Under the pieces are notes generated by a model. That model saw nothing but the letters and a program-made list of their open reading frames with translations. It was not told the origin of the DNA and made no database searches. DNA of 64,000 bases from the NCBI GenBank assembly GCA_038373865.1, contig JAXGGA010005202.1:16349-80348 (forward strand), given 5' to 3'. A program made the position numbers and the translations under genes. This document shows, piece after piece, positions 56,201 to 62,200 of this stretch. The first letter of the stretch is position 1. Each line of letters opens with the position of its first letter. Source of the DNA: Uloborus plumipes (Eukaryota > Arthropoda > Arachnida > Araneae > Uloboridae).

Positions 56201-59200
56201 TTTAAAAATTCATTAAAAATCAATCGTTGTGTTTTAAAATACGGCAGTGGTGAATTTTGGAGTTCTGAGGGTCAAGTAACAATATTTAATGATCAAAATG
56301 GGGATTTTTAATAGGTCACAACTACCCTATTGGGATTGTCTGAGAGAATTTTATATGGATTAAAATAAAAAGTGATTTAAATCAATGATTTTTTTTAAAT
56401 CAATTGATTTAAATCATTTATTTAAATCAATTTATTTAAATCATTGACACCCTGTTAATAATAGTGCAACATCAGAGTCATGTATTCGTCAAAGCGTTGA
56501 TGAATTTCAGTCTTTTTCAAAACAGAATTTTTGCATTCAATGTTTTTGGATGTAAATATTTTATATTTGAAATAAAATATAATTGAAAAATGAATATGTT
56601 TAGGATTAAAAGTTATGATGAAAGCTGTTATCTCTCTTAACTATGACAAGCTCTTGCTGAGCTTGCCATAATTACACACAGGTGCCACATGCGGGGGCCC
56701 CGAAAATTATTGCCATTCTGCTTATTAGAATATACGCTGGTTATCAAAAATTAAGGAAAAATCACAAAAATCGCGATAACTAACTGAAATATAATCCAAA
56801 TCATACAAAATTTGGATATGTTGCTAAGTAAGAGTTGCTGAGTAAAACTATGTTATGCAAATTAGTGGCGCTGCAATCGGAGTACGTCATCTTCGAGGAG
56901 CTTAAAAAACCACGTTTGAGAGCAAGCCTATAAATCTTGCCGTGATACTACCAAAAGAAATCTGAGATTGCCAACTCGTAGCTATGACTTCTAGGCATCA
57001 TTTACCTGCAGAACTAAAATGCAGAGCCATTGGGAGACTAAAGGCAGGACCAAGTCAAACAGAAGTTGCCAGGTGGCTCAATGTGGATCCTTCTGTGGTT
57101 CCACGATTTTAGGGCCAATAGCTACGACGGGCGCTGATGATCGATATTTGAAGTTATGTGCACACAAGAGTAGATCTGCTACTCCAACTCGTCTTAGATC
57201 CTCCCTGGTTGCAGCCACCGGAAGGTTGGTGTCAACTTCTACCGTGCATAGAAGGCTTCACGAAGGTGGTCTGTATGCGAGACGACCAGTTATTTGTGTG
57301 TTGTTGTCATCACGCCATAGGAGGGATCGTTTGCAGTGGGCATGACAACATGTTCATTGGACGCATGACCAATGGAGGGTTGTACTCTTTACGGACGAGT
57401 CTAGATTTAGTCTAGAAAGTGATAGTGGCGTCATTTGATATGGAGGGAACATGGAACCCGTGATCACCTGTCAAACATTCGCAAAAGCGATGCATTCGGA
57501 AGAGGCAGTGTCTGTGTTTGGGGTGGCATCTCTTTTTGAGTGGAAGCACAGACCTCCATGTCTTTTCCAAGGGAACCGTAAATGCTCAAATTTATAGGGA
57601 TGACACCCTTGATACTAATGTTCGCCCATACATTGGGGCAATAGGTGATGCATTTCTGCTACAGGACGATAACGCAAGACTGCACCGAATCTCGCATCAT
57701 AGACGATTATCTGGAACACGCTACAATTCGCCACATGGAGTGACCAGCTCGTTCCCCGGACTTGAATCCTATCGAGCATGTTTGGGACGCTTTAGGGAGA
57801 CGTATTGCTGCCCTCAACCACTTGCCACGCTTGCTACTGCTTTGCAAGATCAGTGACTCTTGCTTCCTGTAGAATTGATAGACCGAATAATTGACAGCAT
57901 TACGCATTGTTGCTTGTGCCGTATTGCTGTTAGAGGGGATCATATACCATATTGTAGGTACTTTCCCAATTTCAAACTGCCACCTCAAATTTGTTCATTT
58001 TGTAAGTGCATTATTTTTTATAATACCATAATTGTCTGGTAATTTCTTCTTAAGTTATTTTATACCTTACTATGTGTTGTACAATGTGGGCAAGTTTCAT
58101 AAAAATCTACAGGTAACTTCTTGAGTAATCGTCATTTTTGTGATTATTCCTTAATTTTTGATTACCAGTGTAGTTTTGTGGCAAAATGGTCATTCCATTA
58201 AGCTTTTTGATTACCAGTGTAGTTTCGTGGCAAAAGGGTCATTCCATTAAGCAGGCTCGACTATATATATATATATATATATATATATGAGTGATTCCAT
58301 ACCAACTCACTTGATGGGGGTTGCACGAACGACTCAGATTTTCTTCAAATTTGGCACACAGGTGGGTTATATAGGGGCATGGAAAAGTCCAGATTTATAC
58401 CTTCCTGCTCCCCTTATTTTCTGAGACACAGGCCCTCAAAGTTTGTCCACACCCTCAAAATACTAAGAAACTGATTTTATTTAATATTTTTTTCTAAAAA
58501 AATGTAATTGTGCAATATAAAAGTGTTAGGTATCTATGGAAACTAGGTACTCCAGACATTCAGAAAAAAAATACTGGAATGCTTATAATGAAAACAGCTA
58601 AGGGCCCCAAAGCAGAATACTGCTAATTTGGAACATACTTCGCAGAACAGATACCTGAACTGCAGAACAATTCTGTTCAAATGTGAGGGAAAGTTTAGAA
58701 ATTTTTTTTAGAAAAGGCAGATTTTCTGCAATTAGTCTTTCAAACTAATAATTTTGCAGAAATTCAGCACATTCACTATAGAATTAGTGGAGAGGGGGGA
58801 TACTTTTTATTCCTGCAAATTACTGTTACTAGGCAGAAAATCAAAAAAGTTGAATTTTTGCAACATTTGCAGGAACTTTTAATTTACTTCAAACCTGACA
58901 AAATCTGCAGAGTTTGAGCAATGTTTTGTAAAAGATATTTTCAGAAATTATACAGATTTCTGCAGAATATTATCTTTGGCTGCACCTGCTTTATGCCCCT
59001 GCTGCACCCTCCCTCAAAGACTGATTTCTAAATGATTAGTTAAACAAAAATTTTCGGTTCAACATCTTTGTGTACTCATCACTTGGTCTCATGTGCTATT
59101 ATCCTGAGTAAAAACATTGCATCTAATACAGCATGACTCAGAGCTCTCTGATGTTTGGAGGAAACACAGCCAAAGAATTTTAATTATTTGTTTTTTTAAT

Positions 59201-62200
59201 GTAATACATGTATTTTTCCTCCAAGTGAAAAATTCTGGCAATTTTCCATTCGCCAATACTTTAGCCAAATCGTAATTATTTGCGCCAAATTTTCTATTTT
59301 ATCCCATTTGGCGATGTGGCGAAAGCTTAGCGGGGTCCCTGGCAATTTTTGTTTTGTCACATAACCCCTTCATCTTCCAAACCCTTCAATTATGAAGTAC
59401 TCAATAATTTCTTAAAAAATCAATGAAAATAAAGGATCTTTAAATATTTATCTCATAAGCAATATCCAACCATTTGTTTGGGGTATTCTTGTTTTTAATT
59501 GCAGAATTTCTTGAATATCACATGAATATGAGGAAAAAAAATGAGGCCTTTTCATTTGATGTAGGATATTTTATGACAAATTTCATTTAATGGGTGATGG
59601 GCTACTAACTGAGCATGGTGATAAAGAGCTATTAATTTCAACATCCAATTTCATTTAATTTTATTAACAGTAATATATTTACAAAATAATTAAATAAATA
59701 ATTTAATATAAGGCAATGCTTGAAGAATTAAAATTAGTACAACTAATTTAATCCCATACTAATTGTTACAAAACTGGCATGTGCTGTGCACTAATAACTG
59801 ACAAGAATAAGTTTACTGGTTTACTCATTTCTTTTTGATTGAAAATAGTAAAAATTGCCTCCCCCCCCCCCTTCTTGTACTTCTGAGCTTGGTGACTATG
59901 GTGGCCACTTGTTTTTTTTTTTTTTTTGGGTCTAGTGACCAGTGATAACTTATAAAATTTCTTAATTCTGACCTTTACCTAAAGCTACTAAATACAGCCC
60001 AAAACTGAACTTGGGGACATAAATTTCAAAAATTTACATCAAACCCCTTATTAGTAACTCTGACTCTGCAATCACATAACGATAACTAAGGACCCATCAA
60101 TATAAATAAATAGTCATAAGTCCCTATTGATTCCTGTGGAGCTAAAAAACATTTTTTGGGTCGAAAATCAAATAATCTGTCTTTCAAAGATCTCTTAACG
60201 TGGAAGTGCTGTAGTAAAAATAGAGGATAGAATGTTTGAAAATAAGGCAATTACGTACTAACAAGTGGAAATTCAAAAGGTGAGTTATGGATGTTATTCC
60301 TCCCCTAAAGCTACGAAATCTAGCCTAGAACTGCATTTTAGGGATATAATTTTTGAAAAATTCACCTCATACCTTTTATTTCTACCCGAATTCGGGCCCA
60401 TGGCAGAAAACATGCATGAAAAAATTTCAAAACATTCTAAAACAAAAGGCAATGAAAAAGTGTTCCTTTATCAATCCAAAAAAGTTGGAGTTTGACAGGA
60501 AAGAATCAATGGACAAGAGGAGGGGGGGGGGGGATTATTACCTGGGATTTCAATGTTAACCAATGTTATATTATGTAAAAGTCTGAATTATGTTCAATTG
60601 CAATGGTGTTATCAGCATTGAAATCAAAGGGAAGTCAACTGGACGTGTGCACAGTAATCAGATGAAAGCAGGGTCAGTCTGTGGTAAGATTGTGAAGACA
60701 ACTGATCTAGCGTAGGAGAGGTATTATATATGGGCCAGAAAACATGAATGAAAGGGGGCAAATATCATACAAGGAGTTATGGTGTAGGCTGGGATCCTGA
60801 TCAATGCCACTTTGCTCTAGTGCTTCTAACTGGGACTATGACTGGCCAACAATATATTAATGATATTCTGCTGCCTCCTATTTCTGTCAGTAATAAATTT
60901 GTTATCACGGATGAAGAAACAACATGTCATCAAACAATTGTTGTCCAGGATTGTCTGGAGAACGAGAATATTCTGGCTTTTGAATGGCCAGCATGTCCTC
61001 CAGATCTGAATCCCATTGAAAATATTCGAGATCTTTTGGGGAGGAGTCTTAACGGTCAATAATACTCTCCAATGAACAAGGACTCTCATCCATGTACTGA
61101 TAGAATAAGGGGATTAATTATCCAGAGCTACTGGATAATGTTGTGCAAAGTATGACACAACATGTGAAAGATCGCATCGCTTTATATGGTGGCCATATCT
61201 TGTACTGCCATCTTACGCCTGAATGCCTGCAGACAGTAATTACATTTTTCACTTTTCCGAATTTGGTACAAAATGACTGACTTGTCCATTGAACACTTTT
61301 CAAAGCCTTCTCTATTTCAGAGCAAAATAAATCATCCTCACTAATGTTCCAACAATCTGGCATTAGTTTATTACATTTGACAACTAATCATTTACTTTTT
61401 CAGCAGTAATAGACCTTTGTGATCCATCCTTAGCAATTGTCCACCTGTGTAATTATTATCAGTTTCTTATAATTAATTATCAATTTTATAAAACAATTCT
61501 AAAATTAAATGTTTGTAACAATTAAAAATTAAAATTGTCACACACGTCACTAGCAGTGTTAGAAATAAGCTGTCGTTAGTTGCATTTCGCAACCAAAATT
61601 TTGACAACCTAAATTTTTTATCACATTGAAGCGAGGATCATGTAGGGATATTATTTCAACCCATCATCCAATAAGTGGGCTTGATTGTACATATGAACAT
61701 GCATTGCATAAAACTTTAAAAGTGATTTAACCAAATCATTGGTTCCCATTAAAAATCTGGACCATAACAAAACATTCATTAATCTACCAGTTCCAGAACT
61801 ACAATTAGTGAAGCGACAGCATTTAATGAAGAAAACTTAAACAATCGCTGTTACAGCTATTTCACTGCACACTGAAATTGAAAAAAAAAAGCCTCACCCA
61901 TTCCATAATTTTTTTGAGAAAACAAAACTAATTTAATTGCATATTAGATACCATGCAGAAAACTTACTGAGAATCTTTTTAAATCTCATCAGCATATGAA
62001 GTGTTTAGGTAATCTTTATTAATTTCAATAACATTCTTATACACAAATACATACTCCATTACTTATCGCCACATTTCGTTAAAAGTTGTCAACTATTGAA
62101 AAAATATCAACAATTGCTCTTACAGTATTAAAAATGAATAATAAAAAGCATTCAGTGCATTTTTGTGAGTGCAAAGCAGTGATATCATAAAACCTAAGGA

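Noticed and set aside
57707..57988. Minus-strand ORF over the Tc1-like gene
   Set aside because: Antisense shadow of the Tc1-like transposase.
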